25,510 nt of DNA from Anaerolineales bacterium UBA3071 (GTDB lineage: Bacteria > Chloroflexota > Anaerolineae > UBA3071), in assembly GCA_002366755.1 (NCBI GenBank), contig DFBV01000280.1, forward strand, positions 1 to 25,510. Reading direction: 5' to 3'. The position numbers and the translations under genes were made by a program. Shown in pieces: positions 1 to 7,143 of this stretch (position 1 is the first letter of the stretch; each line of letters opens with the position of its first letter). The notes under the pieces were generated by a model. It searched no databases, was not told the DNA's origin, and saw only the letters and a list, made by a program, of their open reading frames with translations.

Positions 1-161
1 GTGTCCACGTAGTTCACGCCCAGTTCCAGCGCCCGCCGGATGAGAGGGATGGCTCGCTCTTCGTCCACGTGCTGTCCATCCTCGATCATGGGCAAGCGCA
101 TGGCGCCGAACCCCAGTGGTGAGACCATCACTCCCGTGTTGCCGAATGGTCGGTACTGCAT
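1..161 (-). CDS. Aldo/keto reductase, N-terminal part (runs off the window)
   Basis: About 53 residues are visible. They begin MQYRPFGNTG, continue VSPLGFGAMRLP and then reach ELGVNYVDT. This is the usual start of aldo/keto reductases: the first beta strand, the GFG(A/T)MR loop, and the GVNYxDT strand that carries the catalytic Asp. The family reduces carbonyls with NADPH in the cytoplasm; the substrate cannot be told from this part. A GGAGG lies six bases before the ATG at 161. A second ATG directly upstream (164) would leave only three bases, so 161 is preferred. A good promoter lies just upstream. The catalytic Tyr and Lys lie outside the window. Confidence 0.85.
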   Translation of the reverse strand, partial: MQYRPFGNTGVMVSPLGFGAMRLPMIEDGQHVDEERAIPLIRRALELGVNYVD

Positions 162-179
162 CATTTTCCTCCAAATGAT

Positions 180-208
180 ATTGTAGCAGTATTTCACCTG
201 TTTGGCAA
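180..208 (-). promoter_or_regulatory. Sigma70-type promoter of the aldo/keto reductase gene
   Basis: On the minus strand, TTGCCA (203-208) is followed by a 17-base spacer and TACAAT (180-185). A TG one base before the -10 makes it an extended -10 element. It lies directly upstream of the GGAGG and start codon at 161-164, so the leader would be very short. Confidence 0.6.
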
Positions 209-271
209 CAGGATGGGGTGTGAGTGAGCAAGCGTGGGGGAGGGGGAGTCCTCTGAGGGGGGGCATGCCGA

Positions 272-304
272 AAACCCTAAGGGTCTCGCAGACCCTCAGG
301 GTTT
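272..304. repeat. Intergenic hairpin, 15-bp stem with 3-base loop
   Basis: AAACCCTAAGGGTCT (272-286) pairs with AGACCCTCAGGGTTT (290-304) around the loop CGC, with one A/C mismatch. Each arm contains its own near-palindrome (CCCTAAGGG). There is no T-run, so a simple terminator role is not supported. It resembles a dispersed palindromic spacer repeat. Confidence 0.75.
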
Positions 305-340
305 GCAAAGGCCCAAGGCTCTCATCATTGCCGCTGCGGC

Positions 341-430
341 TCAGGGCAGGGTGTACCCCACCACGAGTTGCGGCCGGACGTCCGCGTTGAGGTACTCCCG
401 GCTGAAGAACCAGTAGGATACCTCACAGGC
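341..430 (-). pseudogene. Remnant: C-terminal end of a DNRLRE-type surface domain
   Basis: The minus strand reads EVSYWFFSREYLNADV and then RPQLVVGYTLP before a stop at 341-343. The pattern FxSREY...RPxLVVxY is the usual C-terminal strand of DNRLRE (CBM96-like) domains found in large secreted proteins. Upstream of about 430 the same frame turns into Pro/Arg-rich, non-family sequence, and no start or ribosome-binding site fits. I read this as the last ~28 codons of a lost gene. The assignment rests on a short motif, so it is tentative. Confidence 0.45.
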
Positions 431-568
431 CCTGGTGGATGTGGGGTGGGGAGGTGACAATATTGACATAAGTTCTCGACATAACCTGTGGCTCTGCATT
501 GCGCCACCGGCCAAGGTCTGTCGCTCTGCGTCGCGCGCATATGACAACGAATGGACATCAAATCCGGC

Positions 569-632
569 GGCTGGAAGCCTTCGGCCCAAGCTCAGCAAAG
601 GGTCCGAGGCTGAAGCCGTCGGGCTGAAAGAG
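569..632. repeat. Two degenerate copies of a GGCTGAAGCC-type spacer repeat
   Basis: GGCTGGAAGCCTTCGGCCCAAG (about 569-590) and GGCTGAAGCCGTCGGGCTGAA (about 608-628) are variants of one unit made of complementary GGCT/AGCC and CGG/CCG blocks. They lie between the gene remnant and the CCAATCTACC tract. No coding role is visible. Confidence 0.4.
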
Positions 633-671
633 CGAAGCCCTCTGGGCTACCATAGTCAGCCTCGGAGAGCA

Positions 672-746
672 ACCAATCTACCAATGTACCAGTTTCCCAA
701 TCTACCAATCTACGGGTGTACCAGTTCCCCAGCTTCCCAATCTACC
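672..746. repeat. Degenerate tandem tract of CCAATCTACCAAT units
   Basis: The tract alternates CCAATCTACCAAT with TGTACCAGTTTCC-like units in imperfect tandem. The same kind of sequence occurs in reverse orientation at 8911-8927 and 25313-25341, so it belongs to a dispersed low-complexity spacer family of this genome. Confidence 0.6.
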
Positions 747-973
747 TGCCCGGTGGGGGAGTGGCGTGGGGCCGCTGAGACTGCCGCCACGATGTTAATA
801 CTATATACGTTATGTCACCATGGCGTCCTGCCGCCTGCCAATATTGACATAAGCGTTGTAGCACGCACAAACGGGGGAGTGCTTGTTCAGTCATTCCTTC
901 TGTACCCTCTGTGCCCCTCCGAACTGCACAGATAGAGGTTCTGCCTCGTCAGTCTCTGTGTGAGCCAGTTCAT

Positions 974-1002
974 TTGCCGCGCCTTGCCTTGTGTGCTACA
1001 AT
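974..1002 (+). promoter_or_regulatory. Sigma70-type promoter of the peptidase cluster
   Basis: TTGCCG (974-979), a 17-base spacer and TACAAT (997-1002). The expected transcript start near 1009 gives a leader of about 78 bases before the first S41 peptidase gene. Confidence 0.6.
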
Positions 1003-1086
1003 GGGCCACTGATCGGCACGAGAAGTACTGTCTGCTTGGTGTCGGTATACATGGACGACTATGTCAAATCACTCTCGGAGTAGCTC

Positions 1087-2277
1087 ATGCGCGTTGTACG
1101 CACCCTTCTTATCATCTTTGTGAGCGCTTCCCTGCTGGGAGCATCGTACGTGGCGGGCTTTGGCACCTACTGGCTCATCAGCCGTGCTCGTGCTCAGCCC
1201 AGGGAGGAAGAAGCTAGTAGCTTGGATGTGTTCTGGGAAGCATGGCACATCCTGGATGACGAGTTCCTTGGCGACCAGCCGACCGACGTGGAACGCGCAT
1301 ACGGCGCTGCCCATGGCATGGTCGACAGCTTTGGCGATCCCTATACCCTTTTCGTCGAGCCGCAGCCACGGGAGCTCGAGCGGGACGAAATGAGGGGTCA
1401 CTTCGGGGGCATTGGCGCCTGGGTGGCCCAGGACGAAGAAGGCCATATCATTCTCACGCCGATGAAGGGACAACCTGCAGATCGAGCGGGCATTCTGGAG
1501 GAAGACATCGTCATCGCTGTAGACGGAGAAGACGTCACCGATATGTCCTACAACGACGTGGTGGCGCTGATCCGAGGCCCTGTGGGCACCATTGTCAAGC
1601 TCACTATCCGGCGGCCTGGGGTTGATGAGCCGTTGGAGTTCGAGGTCAAGCGGGAGAGGATCGAGCTGCCCACCGTCGAGTACCGCATGCTCGAGGAGGA
1701 TCCGGAGACTGGCTATGCGTCCATTCGCCTCATCAGCGAGCGTACCCCCAACGAGCTGCAAGACGGTTTGCAGGATCTGCGTGAGCAAGGTGCAACTCGG
1801 CTGATCCTCGACCTGCGCCACAATCCAGGCGGCGCCCTGCTTGCCTCAGTAGACGTCGCCAGTCAGTTCCTGTCCGGCGGCGTGGTGCTGTACGAGGAGA
1901 GGAAGGACGGCCAGGAGAAGCCGTACCACGCCGGTCGCAGCGGCCTGGCGCTCGATTGGCCGCTGGTGGTGCTGGTGGATGGAGCCACAGCCAGCGGCGC
2001 TGAGATCGTGGCCGGTGCGCTGCAAGACCACGGCCGCGGCCACCTCGTCGGCGAGCAGACTTTCGGCAAAGGCTCGGTGCAGCACGTGCACGATCTCAGC
2101 GACGGCTCCTCCCTGCACGTCACCGTAGCTCGCTGGCTGACGCCCCACCATCATCAGATCAATCGCCAGGGGCTCACACCGGACGAGGTCGTTCCTTTTA
2201 CCGAGGAGGACATAGCTGCAGGACGGGACCCGCAACTCGAACGTGCCATTGCCTATCTGACCGGGCAGGCAAGTTAG
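1087..2277 (+). CDS. S41 family C-terminal processing peptidase (first of a tandem pair)
   Basis: A 396-residue serine protease of the CtpA/Prc type, which cuts proteins near their C-termini outside the cytoplasmic membrane. Residues 5-30 form an uncleaved-looking membrane anchor. A PDZ domain covers about 104-178 (GGIGAWV, then ADRAGILEEDIV). The protease core follows with LDLRHNPGG (241-249). The catalytic dyad is visible: Ser303 in GATASGAEI and Lys328 in TFGKGSVQ. There is no C-terminal peptidoglycan-binding domain. GGAG lies seven bases before the ATG and a promoter is seen at 974-1002. The next gene, 83 bases downstream, is a diverged paralog (shared DVFWEAW, GEQTFGKGSVQ and ERDPQLxRA-like ends), which points to local duplication. 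The substrate is unknown. Confidence 0.93.
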   Translation: MRVVRTLLIIFVSASLLGASYVAGFGTYWLISRARAQPREEEASSLDVFWEAWHILDDEFLGDQPTDVERAYGAAHGMVDSFGDPYTLFVEPQPRELERDEMRGHFGGIGAWVAQDEEGHIILTPMKGQPADRAGILEEDIVIAVDGEDVTDMSYNDVVALIRGPVGTIVKLTIRRPGVDEPLEFEVKRERIELPTVEYRMLEEDPETGYASIRLISERTPNELQDGLQDLREQGATRLILDLRHNPGGALLASVDVASQFLSGGVVLYEERKDGQEKPYHAGRSGLALDWPLVVLVDGATASGAEIVAGALQDHGRGHLVGEQTFGKGSVQHVHDLSDGSSLHVTVARWLTPHHHQINRQGLTPDEVVPFTEEDIAAGRDPQLERAIAYLTGQAS

Positions 2278-2360
2278 GTTATGGTTAGCTTGTTATGTCA
2301 ACACGTTGCAGGGGCAATCCATCCCCCTACCCTACCCCACCGGTGCTGCAGAGGTGAACG

Positions 2361-3629
2361 ATGCAAGTGATACGTAGGCTTTTCAGGCTCTCGGCGACGG
2401 CCCTGTTGGTCGCTATCATCACCGCTACCGCCTTCTTCGCCGGCTACGGCGCAGGGACCAAGGTTTCCGCCTATCCCATCGCGCCGGCGACCGAGAACCA
2501 CAACCCGGAGATGGGCGAAACGGAGGAGGAGGAGGCGCCGTCGGTAGCCACAGACTCTTCTCCCTTCGACGTCTTCTGGGAAGCATGGCGTGCCCTGCAG
2601 AGCGACTACTACGGTGAGCTGCCGGATGAACAGGAGATGACCTATGGCGCCATTCGCGGCGTGCTGAGCCTGCTCGACGACCGCCATACCGCCTTCCTCG
2701 ATCCCCAACAGGCCACACAGTGGAGCGCAAGTATCCACGGGAGTTTCGAAGGTATCGGCGCTTTGGTGGACGAATGGCCGGACGGCGGCGTGCTCATCAT
2801 CGAGCCGTTTGAGGGTCAGCCCGCCTGGGAGGCTGGCTTGCGCCGGGGCGACGTGATCCTGGCCGTGGACGACCAGGAGGTGACGGAGAGGTCACTGAGC
2901 GAGGCCATCTCCCTGATCCGTGGGCCCAAGGGCACCACTGCCCGTCTACTGATCCTGCGTCCGGGCGAGCCAGAGCCCTTTGAGGTGGAGGTCGTACGAG
3001 ATCGCATCAGGATTCCGGTGGTCAAGAGCAAGATGCTGGAAGGCCACATCGCCTACCTGCGCCTGGCAGAGTTCACCGCCAAAGCGCCGGGCGAGGTGAA
3101 GACGGCGTTGCAGGCCCTGTTGATCTTGCAGCCCAAGGGACTGATCTTCGACCTGCGGGGCAATCCGGGAGGTCTGCTGGACTCGGCGGTTGAAGTTGCC
3201 AGTTTCTTTATGGAAGGCGATATCCTCATCGAACGCACTGGGGACGGAGAAGAACAGCGCTATCTAGCCAAGGGACAGCCGCTCATCGGCGACGTGCCGC
3301 TGGTGGTGCTGGTGAACGGTGCTTCCGCCAGCGCCTCCGAGATCGTGGCTGGCGCTATTCAGGATGGCGGACGGGGACTGCTTCTCGGCGAGCAGACCTT
3401 TGGCAAGGGCTCCGTGCAGATGCCTCACACCCTCAGTGATGGCTCGATGCTGCGCATGACCATCTCTCGCTGGTTCACGCCCAATGATCGGGCCATCCAC
3501 GGCGAGGGACTGGTTCCCGACGTGGTCGTGGAGTTCACGCCCGAGGATGCTGAAGCGGAGCGGGATCCGCAACTCGATCGGGCAGTGGACATCCTGCTTT
3601 CGGGGGAAGTGAAGGAGGCAGGGCCGTGA
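2361..3629 (+). CDS. S41 family C-terminal processing peptidase (second of a tandem pair)
   Basis: A 422-residue paralog of the preceding gene. It has an N-terminal membrane anchor (about 8-32), then an acidic linker (about 44-66, with a run of Glu) that the first copy lacks, a PDZ domain (about 126-200, GIGALVDE and WEAGLRRGDVILAVD), and a protease core with FDLRGNPGG (263-271). The dyad is Ser324 in the ASASASEI motif and Lys349 in TFGKGSVQ. This copy keeps the classic SASASE sequence, while the first has TASGAE. GAGGTGA precedes the ATG by three bases. It overlaps the following P1 peptidase gene by four bases (GTGA), so the two are probably translated together. It acts on the outer face of the membrane; the target is unknown. 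Confidence 0.93.
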   Translation: MQVIRRLFRLSATALLVAIITATAFFAGYGAGTKVSAYPIAPATENHNPEMGETEEEEAPSVATDSSPFDVFWEAWRALQSDYYGELPDEQEMTYGAIRGVLSLLDDRHTAFLDPQQATQWSASIHGSFEGIGALVDEWPDGGVLIIEPFEGQPAWEAGLRRGDVILAVDDQEVTERSLSEAISLIRGPKGTTARLLILRPGEPEPFEVEVVRDRIRIPVVKSKMLEGHIAYLRLAEFTAKAPGEVKTALQALLILQPKGLIFDLRGNPGGLLDSAVEVASFFMEGDILIERTGDGEEQRYLAKGQPLIGDVPLVVLVNGASASASEIVAGAIQDGGRGLLLGEQTFGKGSVQMPHTLSDGSMLRMTISRWFTPNDRAIHGEGLVPDVVVEFTPEDAEAERDPQLDRAVDILLSGEVKEAGP

Positions 3630-4726
3630 GCGGTCGTTTCCGCGCCCGCGAGTTGGGCATCAAGACGGGACTGCTGCAACCTGGCCCACTCAACGGTATC
3701 ACCGATGTGATGGGCGTGCGGGTGGGGCACGTCACCCTGATTGAGGGGAAGACGGTACGAACGGGAGTAACCGCGGTACTTCCCCACGATGGCGACCTCT
3801 TCCACGAGAAGGTTTTCGCTGCGGTGCACACGCTGAATGGCTTCGGCAAAGCGACCGGCTTCGAGCAGGTGCGAGAGGTGGGCACGCTGGAAGCCCCGGT
3901 GTTGCTGTGCAGCACGCTCGACGTGGGTCGTGTCGCCGATGGTGTCGTGGGCTGGGTGCTGGAGCACGATCCGGAGATGGGCAAACGTGCCGGCACGGTC
4001 AGCCCGCTGGTGGCCGAGTGCTTCGATGGCTACCTGAACGATGCTCGCGCCCGCACGGTAGGGCCGGAGCATGTCTGGGCCGCCATTGAACGAGCGCAGA
4101 CGGGGCCGGTCGCAGAGGGGAATGTGGGCGCCGGCACCGGCATGAGTGGCTTCGAATTCAAAGGAGGCGTTGGCACCAGCTCGCGGCAGATTGGGGAGAG
4201 GTACGGCAGCTACACGGTCGGCGCGCTGGTGGTCCTCAACTGCGGCAGACGGCAACAACTGCTGGTCAAGGGCGTGCCCGTAGGCCAGGCGCTGGCTGAC
4301 TGGCCCGGCGAGCCCGCACCGGAGGGTGGTTCCATCATCATGGTGCTGGCCACCGACGCCCCGCTGAGCGCTCGGCAACTGGCCCGCGTGGCTCGACGGG
4401 CAGTGTTGGGCCTGGGGCGCACAGGCGCTATTGCCACCCACCGCAGCGGGGATTTCGTCATCGCCTTCTCGACGGCACAGCGGGTGCCCCACCGTGAGGA
4501 GCAACTCACCCGCACCCTGACCGTATTGGCAGAAGATGGCCGGGCCATTAATTGGCTTTTCCAGGCCGCGGTCGAGGCGACAGAGGAGGCCATCATCAAT
4601 GCCCTCTGCGTGGCGGAGACGATGCAGGGGCGCGACGACCACGTGCGGCAGGGACTGCCGCTGGATCGGCTGGTGGAGCTCCTGTACACTCACGGGTATC
4701 CGAGCGTGCGCCTGCCTCAGGTGTAA
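3626..4726 (+). CDS. P1 family peptidase (DmpA/BapA-like, S58)
   Basis: A 366-residue protein of the DmpA family (L-aminopeptidase/D-esterase, beta-peptidyl aminopeptidase). These enzymes are Ntn-type hydrolases that cleave themselves before a Ser, which then becomes the N-terminal nucleophile. Visible landmarks are NGITDVMGVRVGH (23-35), GNVGAGTGM (165-173), GGVGTSSR (180-187) and the self-cleavage site Gly235-Ser236 in GGSIIMVLATDAPL. The length matches the family (about 340-380). No signal peptide is seen. The GTG start at 3626 overlaps the stop of the S41 gene by four bases, so the protein belongs to that operon. It may degrade small peptides made by the proteases, but this is inferred only from position. 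Confidence 0.92.
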   Translation: MSGRFRARELGIKTGLLQPGPLNGITDVMGVRVGHVTLIEGKTVRTGVTAVLPHDGDLFHEKVFAAVHTLNGFGKATGFEQVREVGTLEAPVLLCSTLDVGRVADGVVGWVLEHDPEMGKRAGTVSPLVAECFDGYLNDARARTVGPEHVWAAIERAQTGPVAEGNVGAGTGMSGFEFKGGVGTSSRQIGERYGSYTVGALVVLNCGRRQQLLVKGVPVGQALADWPGEPAPEGGSIIMVLATDAPLSARQLARVARRAVLGLGRTGAIATHRSGDFVIAFSTAQRVPHREEQLTRTLTVLAEDGRAINWLFQAAVEATEEAIINALCVAETMQGRDDHVRQGLPLDRLVELLYTHGYPSVRLPQV

Positions 4727-4749
4727 GACCAACCCACCGGTTGCCTCCC

Positions 4750-5313
4750 CTACTCCGGCTTGATCGCCCCGCCGCAGTAGGGGCATTCGGCGGTAGCCGG
4801 TCCCGCCCAGGAGACCTCCTTGGGCTTCGCGGGAGCACCGCAGTTGGGGCACTTGGCGGGAAGGCGGGCCGCCATCTGCGCCGCGAGCCGGCCTCGGGGC
4901 TGTCCTTCCATCAGTCCCTTGAAGGTTTCCTCGACCTCCCTGCGCAGCGCATCGGCATCGGCCTGACGGCCATGACGCTCCAGAGCTTCCGTGACTTTGG
5001 GCAACAGCCGCCGCACCTTGCGTGGCTTGCGGGCTTTGATGAAGAGGCGGGTGGCACGTTTGGCCCGTTCGTCTGCTTTGTCCAGGTCATCGAGGTTGAG
5101 ATAGCAGCGAGCCGCGCGCAGGGCCAGGTCGCCTGCCGGGGCGATCATGCCCTCGCTTCTCGGCTGCGCGGGACAGCTCGTCGAAGGCCTTGGCCGCCTT
5201 GACGAAGTTGCCCGCGGCGAACAGACTCTGGGTGCAGGCCAGGCGAGGGGGCGCATCGCCGCCCGACGGAGAGGGCCGATGGGGCGGCCACGACGAGGGC
5301 GTCGTGGGAACAT
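4750..5313 (-). CDS. TPR-like zinc-ribbon protein, frame apparently shifted twice
   Basis: The continuous frame gives 187 residues. The start at 5313 is supported by GGAGG six bases upstream and a promoter at 5348-5376. The N-terminus is Arg/Pro-rich (MFPRRPRRGRP). From about 5150 downward it encodes a helical, TPR-like stretch (LALRAARCYLNLDDLDKADE) and ends in a zinc ribbon with CPNCGAP and CPYCGG. Between about 5150 and 5250 the expected frame yields a Pro/Arg/Ser-rich stretch. The neighbouring frame of the same strand instead yields LFAAGNFVKAAKAFDEL and SRAAEKRG, a good TPR helix pair. Two compensating one-base shifts, at the G-run 5247-5251 and near 5149-5153, would join the pieces. Function unknown; a scaffold or adaptor role is plausible. 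It could be a sequencing artefact or a real lesion. Confidence 0.7.
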   Translation of the reverse strand: MFPRRPRRGRPIGPLRRAAMRPLAWPAPRVCSPRATSSRRPRPSTSCPAQPRSEGMIAPAGDLALRAARCYLNLDDLDKADERAKRATRLFIKARKPRKVRRLLPKVTEALERHGRQADADALRREVEETFKGLMEGQPRGRLAAQMAARLPAKCPNCGAPAKPKEVSWAGPATAECPYCGGAIKPE

Positions 5314-5347
5314 AGGGATCCTCCGCTGAATGTCGCTTTTGGAGATG

Positions 5348-5376
5348 ACTATACTCAATACGGGCGCAAGGGGCAA
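5348..5376 (-). promoter_or_regulatory. Sigma70-type promoter of the zinc-ribbon gene
   Basis: On the minus strand TTGCCC (5371-5376), a 17-base spacer and TATAGT (5348-5353). The expected start near 5341 leaves a leader of about 28 bases containing the GGAGG. Confidence 0.55.
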
Positions 5377-5471
5377 TTTGCTCTCCCGCCTGCTGAAACT
5401 ATCGCTGAGATAGAGGAGCACAGCGAGCAGTTGAGGCTGGAGCTCGATGTTGTGCCAGGGGGACAGTGACA

Positions 5472-6476
5472 ATGATAATGAAAGCGATGATCCTCAAAGA
5501 ACCCAGGCCAGTGGAGCAAGACCCGCTGGAGCTCGTTGAAGTGCCGGTGCCCGAGCCAGGTCCCGATGACGTTCGCCTTCGCATCCACGCCTGCGGCGTC
5601 TGTCATACCGATCTGCACACCGTCGAAGGCGAGTTGGCGTTGCCCAGATTGCCGGTTGTCCCCGGACATCAGATCGTGGGCAGTGTGGAGAGCATGGGGG
5701 AGAACGTGACTCGTTTCTGCCTCGGCGACCGAGTGGGCGTGGCCTGGCTCTATTCGTCGTGCGGTGTGTGTGATTTCTGCAGGCAGGGGCTGGAGAACCT
5801 GTGCGACAGCGCCCGTTTCACCGGCCTGCATGCCGACGGTGGCTATGCGGAGTACACCGTCGTGCCCGCCGCTTTCGTCTATCCCATCCCTGCCGACTTC
5901 CCCGATGTGCAGGCCGCACCGCTGCTGTGCGCGGGCGTCATCGGCTACCGCTCGCTGCGGCTCAGCGAGGTGCTGCCAGGCCAGCGGCTGGGGCTGTACG
6001 GCTTCGGTGCCTCAGCGCACGTCACCATCCAGGTAGCCCGCCACTGGGGCTGCCAAGTGTACGTCTTCACCCGCAGTGAGGAGCATCGTCAACATGCTCG
6101 CGAACTCGGCGCGGTGTGGGTAGGCGGCGCAAGGGACGATCCACCGGCGCAGATGGACAGCAGCATCACCTTTGCACCGGCAGGCTGGATCGTGCCGGAG
6201 GCGCTGCGGGTGCTGCGCAAGGGCGGCACGCTAGCCATCAACGCCATCCACATGAGCCCCATCCCGGAGATTGACTACAGTCTCGTCTACGGCGAACGCA
6301 CGGTGCGCAGCGTGGCCAACCTCACGCGGCAGGATGCGGAGGAGCTGCTGCAACTGGCGACGGAGATCCCCATCCGCACTGACGTGGAGCTCTATCCTTT
6401 GGAGGAAGCGAACCGCGTCCTACAGCGGCTCAAGCGGGCCGAGGTTCGTGGCGCGGCGGTGTTGACCATGCCATAG
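5472..6476 (+). CDS. Zinc-dependent alcohol dehydrogenase family protein
   Basis: A 334-residue medium-chain dehydrogenase that oxidises alcohols or reduces aldehydes with NAD(P). Catalytic zinc ligands include Cys44 in CGVCHTDLH and His66 in PGHQIVG. The structural zinc loop has four cysteines (97, 100, 103, 111; CGVCDFC...C). The nucleotide-binding fold begins at LYGFGASAH. The short form and the GFGASAH sequence fit the adh_fam_2 subgroup more than classical ethanol dehydrogenases. Start choice: AGGGGG ends nine bases before the ATG at 5472. A GTG at 5466 is too close to it and an ATG at 5478 is rather far. The gene is divergent from the zinc-ribbon gene. Physiological substrate unknown. 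Confidence 0.92.
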   Translation: MIMKAMILKEPRPVEQDPLELVEVPVPEPGPDDVRLRIHACGVCHTDLHTVEGELALPRLPVVPGHQIVGSVESMGENVTRFCLGDRVGVAWLYSSCGVCDFCRQGLENLCDSARFTGLHADGGYAEYTVVPAAFVYPIPADFPDVQAAPLLCAGVIGYRSLRLSEVLPGQRLGLYGFGASAHVTIQVARHWGCQVYVFTRSEEHRQHARELGAVWVGGARDDPPAQMDSSITFAPAGWIVPEALRVLRKGGTLAINAIHMSPIPEIDYSLVYGERTVRSVANLTRQDAEELLQLATEIPIRTDVELYPLEEANRVLQRLKRAEVRGAAVLTMP

Positions 6477-6613
6477 CGAAGGCGATCTACTGGAAATCGG
6501 CACTGCTTGCCAGTTGCCGTTGGGTGTGCCAAGATACGTTCACAGTTGTCTACCAGCCGAAAAGCGCGCAAGGTATGTCATCCATCAAGGGACCTCAAGC
6601 AGGAGCAAAGATC

Positions 6614-6862
6614 ATGGCCCAAGAAACTGTGAAACTATGGATTCCTTTTGAAGTGCTGGCTGATTCCGTAGCCAGGCTAGGTCTCAAGGACAAGCTTCGG
6701 CTTTGGGAGTTGCTGGATGGGGAGATAGCCCAGGCTGAGGAAGAGGTGTGGGAGCGAGACCCGGTCGTGCAAGCCGAGATGCGGGAAGCGCGCTCCGCTT
6801 ACCTGGCGGGGGATTATGCGACCATTGACGAGTATATCGCCCGCCAGCGAGACAAGGCCTGA
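6614..6862 (+). CDS. Antitoxin of a type II toxin-antitoxin pair
   Basis: An 82-residue acidic protein starting MAQETVKLWIPFEVLADSV, with a predicted helical body (KDKLRLWELLDGEIAQAEEE) and a C-terminal tail AYLAGDYATIDEYIARQR. The length, the DPxVxAExREAR segment and the GDYxTxDEY tail match small antitoxins paired with RelE/ParE toxins. AGGAG lies eight bases before this ATG; an upstream start at 6524 has no such site. Its TGA overlaps the ATG of the toxin by one base. The antitoxin would bind and neutralise the toxin and probably repress the pair, though no operator was identified. Confidence 0.78.
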   Translation: MAQETVKLWIPFEVLADSVARLGLKDKLRLWELLDGEIAQAEEEVWERDPVVQAEMREARSAYLAGDYATIDEYIARQRDKA

Positions 6863-7122
6863 TGAGTTATCAGGTCATCGTCCCCAAACCTGTTCAAAAG
6901 CAGCTAGACAACCTTCCTGAGAGTGTGCCAGAGCGAGTGCTCAAACGGATTGTTGCGTTGCAAGGAAACCCGCGTCTCCGAGGCTGTATCAAGTTGAAAG
7001 CCTATGGGAATGAGTATCGCATCCAAATTGGCGGCTATCGGGTGCGGTACGAGATCCGCGATCAAGAATCGATTGTCCTGTTGCTCCATTGCAAGCATCG
7101 GAAGGATGTGTATCGAGGTTGA
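6862..7122 (+). CDS. RelE/ParE family toxin
   Basis: An 86-residue basic protein. It begins MSYQVIVPKPVQKQL, continues with a helix (VLKRIVALQGNP), then the family's antiparallel strands: LKAYGNEYRIQIGGYRVRYEI and VLLLHCKHRKDVYRG. The G.YRVRYEI strand and the C-terminal HRKDVY are typical of RelE-type ribosome-dependent mRNA interferases. ParE gyrase poisons share the fold, so the target cannot be fixed from sequence. It overlaps the antitoxin stop by one base. Basic residues near the end (His, Arg, Lys, Tyr) fit a RelE active surface. No damage is visible, so the pair appears functional. Confidence 0.85.
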   Translation: MSYQVIVPKPVQKQLDNLPESVPERVLKRIVALQGNPRLRGCIKLKAYGNEYRIQIGGYRVRYEIRDQESIVLLLHCKHRKDVYRG

Positions 7123-7143
7123 TTTGCCTTGGACGAGTGATCT

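Larger units (their letters stand above)
458..853. repeat. 15-base direct repeat (458-472 and 839-853)
   Basis: CAATATTGACATAAG occurs exactly twice, 381 bases apart, in the same orientation. Each copy contains TTGACA, but no -10 element follows at a proper distance. A shorter GACATAA occurs at 479-485, and TTATGTCA (810-817) is inverted relative to the second copy. Confidence 0.6.
165..1086. other. Long repeat-rich intergenic region without an intact gene
   Basis: About 920 bases separate two divergent genes. The open frames here lack ribosome-binding sites and family motifs. The region holds a near-perfect hairpin (272-304), a short minus-strand gene remnant (341-430), a 15-base direct repeat (458-472 and 839-853), a pair of GGCTGAAGCC-type repeats (569-632), a degenerate CCAATCTACC tract (672-746) and two promoters at the edges. 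It looks like a spacer built from decayed elements. Confidence 0.7.

Noticed and set aside
463..491. TTGACA in the 15-base repeat as a promoter
   Set aside because: No -10-like sequence lies 16-18 bases downstream of either copy.
672..746. Possible CRISPR array
   Set aside because: The units are degenerate, about 11-14 bases long and without unique spacers; no cas genes are nearby.
435..935. Plus-strand open frame of 166 codons in the first spacer
   Set aside because: It reads through repeat units and has no ribosome-binding site or recognisable domain.
1069..1821. Minus-strand open frame (250 codons) over the first S41 peptidase
   Set aside because: No motif, and it lies opposite the PDZ domain and protease core.
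3425..4852. Long open frame (475 codons) on the minus strand opposite the P1 peptidase and S41 gene
   Set aside because: The plus strand carries clear family motifs (GTSSR, GSIIMVLATDAPL, FGKGSVQ). The antisense frame shows none and has no ribosome-binding site; it is a side effect of GC-rich codon use.
5316..5469. Plus-strand open frame with a protein-like stretch (FALPPAETIAEIEEHSEQL) before the alcohol dehydrogenase
   Set aside because: The amino acid pattern looks coding, but there is no start codon, it crosses the minus-strand promoter, and I recognise no family. It could be a decayed gene end; the evidence is too thin.
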